From the NCBI RefSeq assembly GCF_000220255.1, contig NZ_GL982514.1:590978-631469 (forward strand): DNA of 40,492 bases, read 5' to 3'. Each line of letters starts with the position of its first letter. The first letter of the stretch is position 1. This DNA comes from Prevotella pallens ATCC 700821 (GTDB taxonomy: Bacteria > Bacteroidota > Bacteroidia > Bacteroidales > Bacteroidaceae). The notes below the pieces were generated by a model. It saw only the letters and a program-made list of their open reading frames with translations. It searched no databases and was not told the origin of the DNA. Shown here piece after piece: positions 1-8,318 of the stretch. A program made the position numbers and the translations under genes.

Positions 1-36
1 ATTATAATATAAAAACATAAAAGTTGCTGTTTTGTG

Positions 37-124
37 CGATATCTATTTACTTACTGACAGACGTCTGAAACGCTACTGACAGACGTATAAAACGAACGCA
101 ACAGACGTATAAAACAAAAGCTAC
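37..124 (+). repeat. 22-bp palindrome-core array, locus 1 (4 units)
   Basis: Four head-to-tail units of exactly 22 bp begin at 37, 59, 81 and 103. Their first eight bases are CGATATCT, AGACGTCT, AGACGTAT and AGACGTAT. The rest of each unit is a variant of AAAACGAACGTTAC. The last unit has the ACAAAAGCTAC ending that also closes loci 3 and 6. Bases 1-36 are the conserved head of the element. The array lies about 150 bp beyond the terminator at 276-302. No gene is visible in 1-322. Confidence 0.9.
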
Positions 125-275
125 TATATTTAGCTGTTTTATATATACACCTAATATGGCATATCGGCTTATAAAACAAGCAGTTGGCGCAGTTTATAGC
201 TTTCTCTATTATTTTCAACCGAACCTAAAAAAAGATATTTAAATTAAACAACTTAGGCACGATTGTTACAAATAA

Positions 276-302
276 AAAAAGCGACTTGTTCAGCCGCTTT
301 TT
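276..302 (-). terminator. Bidirectional intrinsic terminator
   Basis: AAAAAGCG and CGCTTTTT form an 8-bp stem around an 11-nt loop, with A/T tracts on both sides. It lies 20 bp beyond the stop codon of the minus-strand gene ending at 323 and probably ends that transcript. Confidence 0.75.
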
Positions 303-322
303 CTATATATCACTACTTTCTG

Positions 323-706
323 TTATTGCCATGCTGGTGTCTTTAGCCAAGGAATGAAATAATGAGTTCCAAGTTTATTCATCTTGTCGCTTTGTGCTAC
401 ACCATTGAGACTAAGCTCCGCTGCAAACGGCATAAATTCGTTGCTGTTGGGTTTTACATCATTTTTAACCCAATAAGTATCCAACCAGAATGTGCGTTCT
501 ATAATTTCGTTCCTGTCTATTCGCTTCCAAAAATCTTCGTGGCACATATAATAGCCTGCCACGTTGAACGATAAATTATAGTTTGGTCCAAGATAATACT
601 CCTCCACTTTTATCTCACCCGATGTTACTTGAGGACTTGGAAGTGTCATTCTTACGGCTACTTTATAATTATTTGTTGGATTAGGGTCTCTGTTACCTAC
701 GCACAT
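323..706 (-). CDS. Hypothetical protein, coupled to the CDF transporter
   Basis: A 127-residue protein that I do not recognise. It is rich in aromatic residues (Tyr, Trp, Phe) and has no signal peptide or membrane segment. The start codon lies inside the last 14 bases of the transporter gene, in another frame, which suggests translational coupling and one mRNA. A terminator hairpin follows the stop at once. The overlap, the orientation and the terminator support a real gene. A later start at the internal Met near residue 20 is possible. The function cannot be told from sequence; a role linked to the metal transporter is only suggested by position. Confidence 0.65.
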   Translation of the reverse strand: MCVGNRDPNPTNNYKVAVRMTLPSPQVTSGEIKVEEYYLGPNYNLSFNVAGYYMCHEDFWKRIDRNEIIERTFWLDTYWVKNDVKPNSNEFMPFAAELSLNGVAQSDKMNKLGTHYFIPWLKTPAWQ

Positions 707-1631
707 AGTTGGCTTTATATTCGTCGGTTTCTATATATATAAATATGTTGTAGTTGGCAAAATCTGCCCTCATATTTCGCTCAATATCGTTAATTATGGC
801 AGATGCTTGCGCCTCAAATTCGGGTTTTAAATCAATTTTAGCCGTAACCAAAATATCTGTAGGACTTAAATGTATGGTCTTTACATTAATCAGCTTACTT
901 ATTTCGGTGCGATTGAAAGCAGACTTAATGCGCAGCAAGTCGTTTGTTGTAACGCTTTCGCCAATAAGCAACCCGTAAAATTCGCATGCCAAAAAGAGGG
1001 CTGCACCGCAAAGCAACAATCCAATTAACACACCAGACAAGGCATCGTAGAATGGGTTATTGGTGAAATGGCTAAGCAACGTGCCACCTAAAGCTATCAG
1101 CAAACCCAAAACGGCACAACTGTCTTCGGCAAAAATTATAAGAATTTCGCTATGTCGGCTCTCTCGCAAAAATCTGTAAAGCGACAACCCGTCTTTGTTA
1201 AGTGCTTTTATCTCTTTAATAGCAACACGCAAACTAACAGTTTCTACAATCAGTCCGAACACCAATATACCCATCACAAGCCACGTGTTTTCTACATTGT
1301 GTTCGGGGTGGAACAACTTTTCGGTGGCTTCCATTACACCCAATGCACCGCCTGCAAAGAACAACATCATAGCAACTACCAAGCTATAGAAATATTTTGC
1401 ACGAGCCTGACCAAACGGGTGTTTGTCTGACACTTTTGCAGCAGCTTGCTTATTGCCCACAAGCAGCAATATTTCGTTGCCACAATCTACTATACTATGT
1501 ATCGACTCGTTCAGCATTGCAGCCGAACCAGATATTGCAAAACCTATAAACTTTGATATTGCCACCAGCACATTAGCACCTAAAGCAGCAATAACACTCA
1601 TCATTCCACCTTTGTTTTTCTCTTCGTTCAT
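693..1631 (-). CDS. Cation diffusion facilitator family transporter
   Basis: A 312-residue inner-membrane protein of the CDF (cation efflux) family, which exports divalent metals such as Zn2+, Fe2+ or Mn2+ in exchange for protons. Hydrophobic segments lie near residues 11-40, 80-100, 117-137, 163-186 and 196-220. The motif ESIHSIVDCGNE in the second segment and EDSCAVLG in the fifth sit where CDF proteins hold metal-binding residues. A cytoplasmic C-terminal domain of about 90 residues follows. The EDS form of the second site and the HPFGQARAKYFYSL loop recall the ZnT9-like branch. A promoter lies at 1670-1700 and the small gene at 323-706 overlaps its 3' end. The metal cannot be assigned from sequence. 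Confidence 0.9.
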   Translation of the reverse strand: MNEEKNKGGMMSVIAALGANVLVAISKFIGFAISGSAAMLNESIHSIVDCGNEILLLVGNKQAAAKVSDKHPFGQARAKYFYSLVVAMMLFFAGGALGVMEATEKLFHPEHNVENTWLVMGILVFGLIVETVSLRVAIKEIKALNKDGLSLYRFLRESRHSEILIIFAEDSCAVLGLLIALGGTLLSHFTNNPFYDALSGVLIGLLLCGAALFLACEFYGLLIGESVTTNDLLRIKSAFNRTEISKLINVKTIHLSPTDILVTAKIDLKPEFEAQASAIINDIERNMRADFANYNIFIYIETDEYKANYVRR

Positions 1632-1669
1632 CTCTGTTTGTTAAGTAATTCAGCTTATTTTTTACGCTG

Positions 1670-1700
1670 CAAAGTTAGTGATTTTTTCTATTCGAACAAG
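1670..1700 (-). promoter_or_regulatory. Promoter of the CDF transporter
   Basis: On the minus strand, TAACTTTG (1670-1677) is preceded after 19 bp by CTTG (1697-1700). This matches the Bacteroidetes -7 box, with one mismatch in the -33 box. The start codon is about 30 nt downstream of the expected transcription start. Confidence 0.75.
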
Positions 1701-1927
1701 CAACTTTATTCGCATTTTGCACCATATAGGCTAACTCTACGCCCTACACTATTGCAAAGCGCACCACACACAAGCAAACAACAAGCAACAAACAACAAGA
1801 GTGCATTAATAAGCATACACATACCAATGTGGCATTTTTACAGGCTATATATATAAAGGTGTATAACATATAGTGTACACCCTTATTTTATAAAGAAAAT
1901 GCGATAGATTAGAGGGAGATTTAAAAC

Positions 1928-1993
1928 AGACGTCTGAAACGAACGTTACAGATATCTAAGACGAACGTTACAGACGTCTAAAACTTTGTGCTT
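1928..1993 (+). repeat. 22-bp palindrome-core array, locus 2 (3 units)
   Basis: Units begin at 1928, 1950 and 1972 with cores AGACGTCT, AGATATCT and AGACGTCT. The first two units are complete; the third keeps only its first 13-14 bases. A degenerate extra unit (CGATAGAT at 1902) lies upstream, four bases out of register. The array is about 200 bp beyond the tRNA terminator. Confidence 0.88.
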
Positions 1994-2192
1994 GCATAAA
2001 GTGGTATGCCACAACACACTGCACACAACAAAAAACAAGTGGTATGGGCACAGAAAGTTGCTTAATGGAACATGGAGAAACAATAGAACTAAAGGAAGAA
2101 AAGCAATGACTGATTACGCTGCCGTACACACTATTGTTTTTATTTAATGTTTACTTGTAACTATCTTATAATCTGCTATTATCGCTTTACAT

Positions 2193-2221
2193 AAAAAAAG
2201 AAGATACTATTTGTATCTTCT
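2193..2221 (-). terminator. Intrinsic terminator of the tRNA-Arg gene
   Basis: AGAAGATAC and GTATCTTCT form a perfect 9-bp stem with a 5-nt loop. On the minus strand it runs into a T tract, 7 bp after the tRNA. Confidence 0.9.
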
Positions 2222-2227
2222 CTTTAG

Positions 2228-2301
2228 TGACCCCGATGGGATTCAAACCCATGACCTTAGGAACCGGAATCCTACGCTCTATTCAGCTAAGCTACGGAGC
2301 C
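2228..2301 (-). tRNA. tRNA-Arg (anticodon CCG)
   Basis: On the minus strand the sequence folds as a cloverleaf. The 7-bp acceptor stem pairs GGCTCCG with CGGGGTC and has two G-U pairs. The D arm is closed by GCTT/GAGC. The anticodon stem TAGGA/TCCTA encloses the loop TTCCGGT, giving anticodon CCG, which reads CGG. The T stem ATGGG/CCCAT encloses TTTGAAT, and the discriminator base is A. The CCA end is not encoded. It has its own promoter (2341-2371) and terminator (2193-2221), so it is a single-gene unit. Confidence 0.95.
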
Positions 2302-2340
2302 ATTGGTTTGGCTATACGCATTTGGTATGCCGAACGTGTG

Positions 2341-2371
2341 CAAAGGTACTGTAAAGTTCTTAATTAGCAAA
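2341..2371 (-). promoter_or_regulatory. Promoter of tRNA-Arg
   Basis: On the minus strand TTTG (2368-2371), 19 bp, then TACCTTTG (2341-2348). Both boxes match the Bacteroidetes consensus. It lies about 40 bp upstream of the mature tRNA. Confidence 0.85.
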
Positions 2372-2510
2372 ATTTATGCGCCACAAAATAAGCATTAGGC
2401 AGGGCTGCAAGCAAAGCCAGAAAGTAGGCAAACAGGCGTATTAAGCCTTTTAAACAATAGTTAGAAAGCAGCGTGGTTAATGTATTAATTTGTTAAGTAA
2501 TACTCAACAA

Positions 2511-2542
2511 TTTGATTATCAGCATATTTTTTTATACCTTTG
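2511..2542 (+). promoter_or_regulatory. Promoter of the transglycosylase-like gene
   Basis: TTTG (2511-2514), 20 bp, TACCTTTG (2535-2542). Transcription should start near 2548. This excludes the ATG-type start upstream at 2512 and supports the start at 2653. Confidence 0.85.
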
Positions 2543-2569
2543 CACGCATTAATATGAAGCCGAGAAATT

Positions 2570-2599
2570 ATGTGCACCATTTCTCATGTGCACCATTTC
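2570..2599 (+). repeat. Short direct repeat in a 5' leader
   Basis: ATGTGCACCATTTC occurs at 2570-2583 and again at 2586-2599, a 16-bp period. Each copy contains the palindrome GTGCAC. Both copies lie between the predicted transcription start and the start codon at 2653. Confidence 0.7.
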
Positions 2600-2652
2600 G
2601 CATAGCTTGCTCATTTTGTGGTAAGTTTATAGGTTTCGGAAAATTGTATGTA

Positions 2653-3081
2653 ATGAGAAATATAAGAACACTAACAGTAGGAATTTTAATGGTATTGGCA
2701 CTAAACTCTGCAAGTGCAGAGACTGCCGCAAAAGCTAAAAAATTCGATTGGCGACCCGTGATGGACGCTATTACACAGGTAGAAAGTAAAGGAAATGCAA
2801 AAGCCGTAAACGGTCCGCACGCTGGAATATTACAAATTTCGCACCACGTTGTGGCAGAATGTAACAACATTTTAAAAGCAAAAGGTAGCAAGAAACGTTA
2901 CACAATGGCAGACCGTTTCAGTCCCGAAAAATCGAGAGAGATGTTTGTTCTGTTTCAATCAAAATATAACAAGACAAACAATGCAGAGCGAGCCATTCGT
3001 ATGTGGCATGGCGGAATAAACTTTAGCAAGAGCAAAACGCAACAGTATTACAACAAAGTGAAGCGGTTTTTAAGAAACTAA
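2653..3081 (+). CDS. Small exported protein with a transglycosylase-like motif
   Basis: A 142-residue protein with a clear signal peptide, MRNIRTLTVGILMVLALNSA, cleaved near SASA. The mature part has QVESKGNAKAVNGPHAGILQI. This resembles the catalytic core of lysozyme-like lytic transglycosylases (E-S, then a G..QI motif), in which the Glu acts on peptidoglycan. A later AIRMWHGG segment fits the same fold loosely. The domain is shorter than usual, so the enzyme assignment is an inference. The start was chosen because the promoter at 2511-2542 lies downstream of the longer reading frame's start and because the signal peptide begins here. It appears to be a single-gene transcript. Confidence 0.75.
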   Translation: MRNIRTLTVGILMVLALNSASAETAAKAKKFDWRPVMDAITQVESKGNAKAVNGPHAGILQISHHVVAECNNILKAKGSKKRYTMADRFSPEKSREMFVLFQSKYNKTNNAERAIRMWHGGINFSKSKTQQYYNKVKRFLRN

Positions 3082-3223
3082 ACAAACCACAAAACGCTTA
3101 TAAATAGATGCTTATACGTGTTGCCTATATAAACGCTTATAGTGTATAGGCACTTGCAGAAACGTGTTTTTACCTGTTTAAAGGTATATTCAGATGCTAA
3201 GAACCAACAACATTTATGTTTAG

Positions 3224-3254
3224 TTTGGTATAACAGCAAAAATATGTACCTTTG
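3224..3254 (+). promoter_or_regulatory. Promoter of the metallophosphoesterase gene
   Basis: TTTG (3224-3227), 19 bp, TACCTTTG (3247-3254). It places transcription near 3260, so translation starts at the ATG at 3294 and not at the upstream TTG at 3252. Confidence 0.85.
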
Positions 3255-3293
3255 GAAGAACAAATAAAAACAAAAGAACAAAAGATTGTACGT

Positions 3294-4394
3294 ATGAATT
3301 TTACATGGATAATAGGACTGCTTTTAGTGGGTGTTTCGGCAAGTGCCGCATACATTAGTTGGCATATTTGGCAGCTTGTGCCGTTTGGCATTTTAGGAAA
3401 ATGGCTTGCTGTGGCAGCAATATTGCTGTGTTTCTTCTGCCTTTTTCTAAATACGCTTTTAGACAAGATGCCAATGCCACTTGCAACAGCACTATACGAG
3501 GTGGGCACGTCGTCTATATTTATAGGCTTATACTTGCTAATGCTGTTTGTGGTGTTAGACCTTCTTAGGCTTATTAGACTCATTCCTAAGGAGTTTCTTT
3601 ATAATAGTTGGACAGGAACTGTAACTATTTCGGCACTTATTATAGGTGTCTTTGTATATGGATATCTACACTATATGGACAAAAAACGTGTAGAAATACA
3701 GCTGAATACAGAACAGAAAATGAAGCAAAAGCACCGCATTGTGATGCTTACAGACTTGCATTTGGGCTACCACAATCGTGCCGACGAATTTAGGAAGTGG
3801 ATAGACACCGTGAACAAAGAGCAACCAGAAGCTGTTTTGATAGGTGGCGACATAATAGACAGAAGTATCCGCGCCATAAACGAACAAAATATGGCAGCAG
3901 AGTTTAAACGTCTAAAAGCTCCGGTTTATGCGTGTTTGGGCAACCACGAATACTACAGTGGCGAACCAAAGGCTAAACAGTTTTACAAAAAAGCGGGTAT
4001 AAATTTGCTGATAGATAACCACGCTTTAGTTCCGTTGAAAGGTGGCGACACGCTACTTGTGATAGGCAGAGACGACCGAATAAATATGCGAAGGGCTCCA
4101 CTTAAAACACTCGCAGAGAAAGCACCACACGGCTATTACACCATAGTTATAGACCATCAGCCGTACCATTTGGAGGAAGCACAGCAAGCAGGAGTAGACT
4201 TCCAACTATCGGGACACACACATTACGGACAAGTTTGGCCCATTAGCTGGATTGAAGATGCTATTTACGAAGACGCGTTTGGTCCGCTGCAAAAGGGCAA
4301 AACGCAATATTATGTGTCGTCGGGTATTGGCATTTGGGGAGGCAAATTCCGTATAGGAACACAGTCGGAGTATATAGTTGCAGAACTTAGATAG
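3294..4394 (+). CDS. Membrane-anchored metallophosphoesterase
   Basis: A 366-residue protein. The N-terminal third has four hydrophobic segments, near residues 5-23, 35-53, 72-95 and 107-124. A calcineurin-type phosphoesterase domain follows, with the standard metal-ligand motifs: TDLHLG (Asp154, His156), GGD (184-186), GNHE (216-219) and, near the C-terminus, GHTHYGQVWP. The architecture matches the YkuE/YaeI-type group, of which some members cleave lipid-linked phosphates such as UDP-diacylglucosamine. The substrate here is unknown. The gene has its own promoter and faces serine dehydratase convergently. Confidence 0.88.
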   Translation: MNFTWIIGLLLVGVSASAAYISWHIWQLVPFGILGKWLAVAAILLCFFCLFLNTLLDKMPMPLATALYEVGTSSIFIGLYLLMLFVVLDLLRLIRLIPKEFLYNSWTGTVTISALIIGVFVYGYLHYMDKKRVEIQLNTEQKMKQKHRIVMLTDLHLGYHNRADEFRKWIDTVNKEQPEAVLIGGDIIDRSIRAINEQNMAAEFKRLKAPVYACLGNHEYYSGEPKAKQFYKKAGINLLIDNHALVPLKGGDTLLVIGRDDRINMRRAPLKTLAEKAPHGYYTIVIDHQPYHLEEAQQAGVDFQLSGHTHYGQVWPISWIEDAIYEDAFGPLQKGKTQYYVSSGIGIWGGKFRIGTQSEYIVAELR

Positions 4395-4480
4395 GAATTT
4401 AGCTGCAGAAAATGTTTCTATACAAATGGGGCATTAGCACATAATGCTATTATATTTCGCTAATACAATTGTTTCGTGCC

Positions 4481-4570
4481 ATACATCGCTTTTTTGCCAG
4501 TTATATTGCTGGTAGTACTAACTTGTATTAGCTTGCTACGTATTCAGCATAAAATAAAGCAAAATTAGGC
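4481..4570 (+). repeat. Dispersed intergenic repeat, copy R4 (degenerate)
   Basis: The segment containing ACTAACTTG, then TTGCTACG, and ending AAAGCAAAATTAGG weakly resembles copies R1-R3 in order and spacing. It lies about 60 bp beyond the stop of the serine dehydratase gene. I consider it a decayed member, with less certainty than the others. Confidence 0.4.
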
Positions 4571-4632
4571 TATACGCTAATGCACCGTTTAGTTATAAGA
4601 GCCATAGAGAAGCCATGACCCTTATAAAGTTT

Positions 4633-5841
4633 TTACCATTCAAAATCTTGTGCCAAACCACCTTCGCTGGTTTCCTTATAAAGCGAAGGAAGGTCGTGTC
4701 CAGTTTGTTTCATCACCTCGACAACCTTGTCGAACGAAACACGATGGCGCCCATCGCTAAAGTTAGCATACAGTTGCGCATCGAGCGCACGGCATGCAGC
4801 AAAAGCGTTACGTTCTATACATGGTATCTGCACTAATCCGCAAACAGGGTCGCAGGTCATTCCCAAGTGATGTTCTAACCCCATTTCGGCTGCATACTCT
4901 ATTTGCGACGGTGTTCCACCAAATAGCTGGCAAGCAGCTGCAGACGCCATAGCGCAAGCTACACCTACTTCGCCTTGACAGCCTACTTCGGCTCCAGAGA
5001 TAGACGCATTGGCTTTTACCACATTGCCAAATAAACCAGCAGTAGCCAACGCACGTAGAATTTTGCGTTCGGAGAACTGATGCGCCTTAGCCAGATGGTA
5101 TAGCACGCCCGGCATAACACCACACGAGCCACAAGTTGGCGCAGTAACAATGGTACCACCAGAGGCATTTTCTTCGCTAACGGCAAGTGCATAAGCATAT
5201 ACCAAGCCACGCGATTGCAGGCTGCTTCTATAGCTTAATGCCTTTATATAATAGTTGCTGGCTTTACGCGAAAGCTTCAACGGACCGGGTAATACGCCAT
5301 CGTTTTCCAAACCACGTTCCACAGCATTACACATCATAAGCCACACTTCGTGCAAATAGTCCCATATTTCAGAACCTTCACATTCGTCTGTATATTCCCA
5401 GAAACCACGCCCACTATCTTCGCACCAGTGTTGTATTGCTTTCAGTGTAGATAGTTCGTAGACTGGTTCTGTATAAAACATATCGTCTTTTCCTTTTCCT
5501 TCAGAGAGCGCACCACCGCCAACACTATACACCACCCATTCGTTTTCAACGTGTTTTTCGGCATCTAACGCCTTATAGCGCATACCATTTGTGTGGAAAG
5601 ATAGCACTGTGCCCGGTTTCCATATTATTTCTACTGGAGCTATTTTAGATAACACTTCGGTGATAGCCACATCGGTAAGGTGGCCCTTTCCCGTTGCAGC
5701 CAAACTGCCATATAGTGTTACTTCGAACGCTTTAGCATTCGGATTACGCTGCGCAAATATCTCTGCTGCACGAGCGGGACCCATAGTATGACTGCTTGAA
5801 GGACCTTTCCCTATTCTAAATATCTCTTTCAACGAGTTCAT
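4633..5841 (-). CDS. sdaA: L-serine ammonia-lyase (iron-sulfur type, single chain)
   Basis: A 402-residue cytoplasmic enzyme that deaminates L-serine to pyruvate and ammonia using a [4Fe-4S] cluster. The N-terminal beta-type domain carries GKGPSSSHTMGPARAA. The C-terminal catalytic domain has APTCGSCGVMPG and CDPVCGLVQIPCIERN, which supply the cluster cysteines. Length and the fused beta-alpha order match the one-chain enzymes of Bacteroidetes and enterobacteria. It is probably transcribed alone, from a weak promoter near 5959-5966. It feeds serine carbon into pyruvate, consistent with an amino-acid-fermenting anaerobe. Confidence 0.95.
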   Translation of the reverse strand: MNSLKEIFRIGKGPSSSHTMGPARAAEIFAQRNPNAKAFEVTLYGSLAATGKGHLTDVAITEVLSKIAPVEIIWKPGTVLSFHTNGMRYKALDAEKHVENEWVVYSVGGGALSEGKGKDDMFYTEPVYELSTLKAIQHWCEDSGRGFWEYTDECEGSEIWDYLHEVWLMMCNAVERGLENDGVLPGPLKLSRKASNYYIKALSYRSSLQSRGLVYAYALAVSEENASGGTIVTAPTCGSCGVMPGVLYHLAKAHQFSERKILRALATAGLFGNVVKANASISGAEVGCQGEVGVACAMASAAACQLFGGTPSQIEYAAEMGLEHHLGMTCDPVCGLVQIPCIERNAFAACRALDAQLYANFSDGRHRVSFDKVVEVMKQTGHDLPSLYKETSEGGLAQDFEW

Positions 5842-6359
5842 AAATCTTCTTTATAGTTTCTTGGAATATAGTTATAGATAAAGTTGTTACACTATTTTTG
5901 CCCACGATAGATATCAGAATGACACCGCAAAGTGGTATTAGCGCATACTTTCAGCGTACAAATGTAACAATTTATTATGGAAAGTAACGATTAAAATGCT
6001 ATAAAATGGTTTCAGACTATTAGTTTTTCCTATAAGCGTTAGAGCCCTAAGAGATGCTAATTTAATTAGCTCGCTTAGAGTTCCTACTGCTCTATAGGTT
6101 TTAATATACCTATACTGAATAGAATTTTTATTGTGTATGAAGAGTTGAAACACATAAACCTAAATGCGGCATTTGACCGTAACAACAGCACATTTTGTTG
6201 GTATTACTGCTTTCTACTAACGTTGTTTTTCTTGTTGGCAGATTGTTTTCTATACTAACTTGCTGTAGTTTGCTATGCGTTCGTTATGAAATAGAATCTG
6301 TCTGCACAACAATAAAACAAAACTTGTTAAGGTGCTAACACCCATATTGGGTAGAATTT
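5842..6359. other. Gene-free interval, 5842-6359
   Basis: It holds a candidate minus-strand -7 box for serine dehydratase (TACATTTG, 5959-5966; no good -33), a short palindrome GCTAATTTAATTAGC at 6056-6070, and dispersed repeat copy R1. A 71-codon minus-strand frame at 5938-6153 has no recognisable content and I do not call it. Confidence 0.55.
6232..6332 (+). repeat. Dispersed intergenic repeat, copy R1
   Basis: It begins with CTTGTTGGCAGATTGTTT, matching R2 (27651 onward) at 17 of 18 bases. It ends with CTGCACAACAATAAAACAAA followed by ACTTGTTAA, matching the end of R3 (about 28461-28490) with a few substitutions. It lies 28 bp beyond the stop of kdsB. Confidence 0.65.
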
Positions 6360-7118
6360 TTATTCAGCTTCGCTTTGTTCAAGCAAGAATTGCTCTGCAC
6401 GCTGCATATCTTCGGGCGTGTCTATACCTACAGTTTCAACGTTAGTGAGCCCTACTTTTATCTTAAATCCGTTTTGTAGCCAACGCAATTGTTCCAAACC
6501 TTCAGCCAATTCGAGCGACGATTGTGGTAGCTTTGTTATTTGGTGTAACACATCTGTGCGATAAGCATATAGCCCTATATGTTTAAGAAAAGGATAAGCC
6601 TCAATCCACTCGCTTTCTTCTTTCTCTCGTATATAAGGAACAAGCGCACGTGTGAAGTACATTGCATAGTTGCGATTGTCGATAATTATTTTTGGCGAAT
6701 TAGGGTTCTTTGCCTCTTCTATGGTAGCAAACGGCTTTCCAAGTGTGGCAATCTGTGTACCAACATCTTTGAAACAAGCCAGCACTGTTTCAATCTGGCT
6801 ACGTTGTATGAAAGGTTCGTCGCCTTGAATGTTTACCACTACATCAAAGTTTCCACCAATTTGTTCTAACGCTTCAGCAATACGGTCGGTACCACTTTGG
6901 TGGTCGGTACTTGTCATAACAGCATTTGCCCCCAGAGAAGTTATCGTATTATAAATTCGTTTGTCGTCTGTAGCAACATAAACATCGTCGAGTACGGTGC
7001 TAACTTGTTCTACAACGCGCTGTAAAACATATTTACCGCCTAATATTGCGAGTGGTTTGCCCGGGAAGCGAGACGATGCATAGCGAGCAGGAATTATACC
7101 AATTGCTTTCATTTGCAT
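6360..7118 (-). CDS. kdsB: 3-deoxy-manno-octulosonate cytidylyltransferase
   Basis: A 252-residue cytoplasmic enzyme that activates Kdo with CTP to give CMP-Kdo for LPS inner-core assembly. The N-terminus has the nucleotide-binding signature GIIPARYASSRFPGKPL. VVNIQGDEPFI holds the metal-binding Asp, and HIGLYAYRTDVL follows. Length is as usual for KdsB. It lies 85 bp downstream of the acyltransferase gene on the same strand and may share its mRNA. A KdsC-like phosphatase gene on the opposite strand at 9129 supplies the preceding pathway step. Confidence 0.96.
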   Translation of the reverse strand: MQMKAIGIIPARYASSRFPGKPLAILGGKYVLQRVVEQVSTVLDDVYVATDDKRIYNTITSLGANAVMTSTDHQSGTDRIAEALEQIGGNFDVVVNIQGDEPFIQRSQIETVLACFKDVGTQIATLGKPFATIEEAKNPNSPKIIIDNRNYAMYFTRALVPYIREKEESEWIEAYPFLKHIGLYAYRTDVLHQITKLPQSSLELAEGLEQLRWLQNGFKIKVGLTNVETVGIDTPEDMQRAEQFLLEQSEAE

Positions 7119-7203
7119 TTATTTTTTTCTGTTTTTGTATATTTGTGCTGTATTAAAAGAACAGCGTTATAAACATGTTTTGTTTGCATAGCACAGTTTG
7201 CAG

Positions 7204-8187
7204 CTATATTTGATAGTACCAGAACATAATGTGTCGCATTAAGGAATTTGAGAAACGAAACCAACGATAGGCACTTACGGGCTTTCCTCCAAAGCTTAAA
7301 ATGAAGTCGCGATAGTTGCTATGCGAGAACGGAAGTCCAAGATTAAGAATGTGAAGATGGTTTTGTTTGCGTTTGTGCGTTTCCTTTATCGCATACCAAA
7401 CTGTAAGTGTGTGGGGGTGATAGAACATATATCGCTTTTCCATAGCTGCATCGAACCACAGCATAGAATCAGTTCCAGAGTCTACAACCACGCTACCTCC
7501 AACCATTTTCCCTTTATACTCTGTAACATAAATATGTCCGAAAACACTATTCCCTATCTGCTGAAACAGTTCTTCGTTGGGTATGTATCGCTGTTTGCGT
7601 AGTATGTAGTATCGTTTTATAAGGCGATAAAGTTGGTGTATTTCAGCTTTGCTCTCCACCTTTCGTGTTTCAAATCCGCTTTCTATGGCTTTCTCCACTC
7701 GCTGAATTACCTTCGCAGAAGCCCGTTCTTCTGGTGCTCTACTGTGTAAAGAATGGTGAACTTGTATCCACGGAATAGGCACAAAGCCGTGTTTGCGCAG
7801 TGTTCTGTAGCCAAACATTTTCTTCGATATATCGCTAAGCTCTATATGGAAGCACCGATGGCGTAACAAATGGGCAACAAGGGCATTCATCATTATATCG
7901 AAAAGTTTTCCTCTCTCTATATAATCAATATAGTCTTTATAGCAACCTTCGCCATAGATGCGTGCTCGACGAGTGAAATTAATGTACAAGAAACGCCGCT
8001 TTACACGAATTTGAGCAAGAATTTGTCCGACAACTCCACCCTTCTCATCAATAGCAACCACCATACACGGGCGCAGACGTGGGGTCTGTTCCAACATACA
8101 GAAGAGGTTGTTACTGTGAAAGAAGGAGCCTTTGCAAAGCTCGGGCAGATCTTTACTATGTGTTATAATATTGGTTCTAACTTCCAT
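7204..8187 (-). CDS. GNAT/FemAB-like acyltransferase
   Basis: A 327-residue soluble protein without a signal peptide. Two halves look like repeated acyltransferase folds, as in FemAB-like and double-GNAT proteins. The second half has HIYVTEYKGKMVGGSVVVDS and then a segment with FDAAMEKRYMFYHP, typical of GNAT beta strands and the acceptor loop. Members of this group add amino acids or acyl groups to cell-wall or lipid precursors. The substrate is unknown. The neighbour kdsB hints at envelope work, but that is inference. A -7 box TACATTTG at 8242-8249 lies upstream. Confidence 0.7.
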   Translation of the reverse strand: MEVRTNIITHSKDLPELCKGSFFHSNNLFCMLEQTPRLRPCMVVAIDEKGGVVGQILAQIRVKRRFLYINFTRRARIYGEGCYKDYIDYIERGKLFDIMMNALVAHLLRHRCFHIELSDISKKMFGYRTLRKHGFVPIPWIQVHHSLHSRAPEERASAKVIQRVEKAIESGFETRKVESKAEIHQLYRLIKRYYILRKQRYIPNEELFQQIGNSVFGHIYVTEYKGKMVGGSVVVDSGTDSMLWFDAAMEKRYMFYHPHTLTVWYAIKETHKRKQNHLHILNLGLPFSHSNYRDFILSFGGKPVSAYRWFRFSNSLMRHIMFWYYQI

Positions 8188-8241
8188 ATAACCTACAAGG
8201 TGCTACTGAATGTGCACCGATGGGTGTATAAACATTATTTG

Positions 8242-8249
8242 CAAATGTA
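8242..8249 (-). promoter_or_regulatory. Candidate -7 box of the acyltransferase gene
   Basis: TACATTTG on the minus strand matches TAnnTTTG. No clear TTTG is found 19-20 bp upstream. It lies about 54 bp from the start codon, back to back with the plus-strand promoter at 8303. Confidence 0.5.
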
Positions 8250-8302
8250 ACGAATGTTTTGTAAAAAAGAAAAGAAAGTATGGTTTTTCTATTCGTTTTT
8301 AG

Positions 8303-8310
8303 TAATTTTG
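8303..8310 (+). promoter_or_regulatory. -7 box of the DUF2520 gene; near-leaderless
   Basis: TAATTTTG matches TAnnTTTG. The ATG at 8319 is only 8 bases further on, so the mRNA should have almost no leader. A -33 box is not evident. Confidence 0.6.
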
Positions 8311-8318
8311 TACCTAAT

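Larger units (their letters stand above)
1632..2192. other. Gene-free interval, 1632-2192
   Basis: It holds the CDF promoter, an imperfect hairpin around 1854-1881 (GGTGTA paired with TACACC), the 22-bp array of locus 2, and a short direct repeat AGTGGTATG near 1998 and 2036. I see no coding sequence. Confidence 0.6.

Noticed and set aside
5893..5900. Plus-strand promoter (TATTTTTG)
   Set aside because: No TTTG at 19-20 bp upstream and no plus-strand gene or terminator follows.
5938..6153. 71-codon minus-strand frame
   Set aside because: No recognisable motif; it contains the presumed serine dehydratase -7 box and has no promoter of its own.
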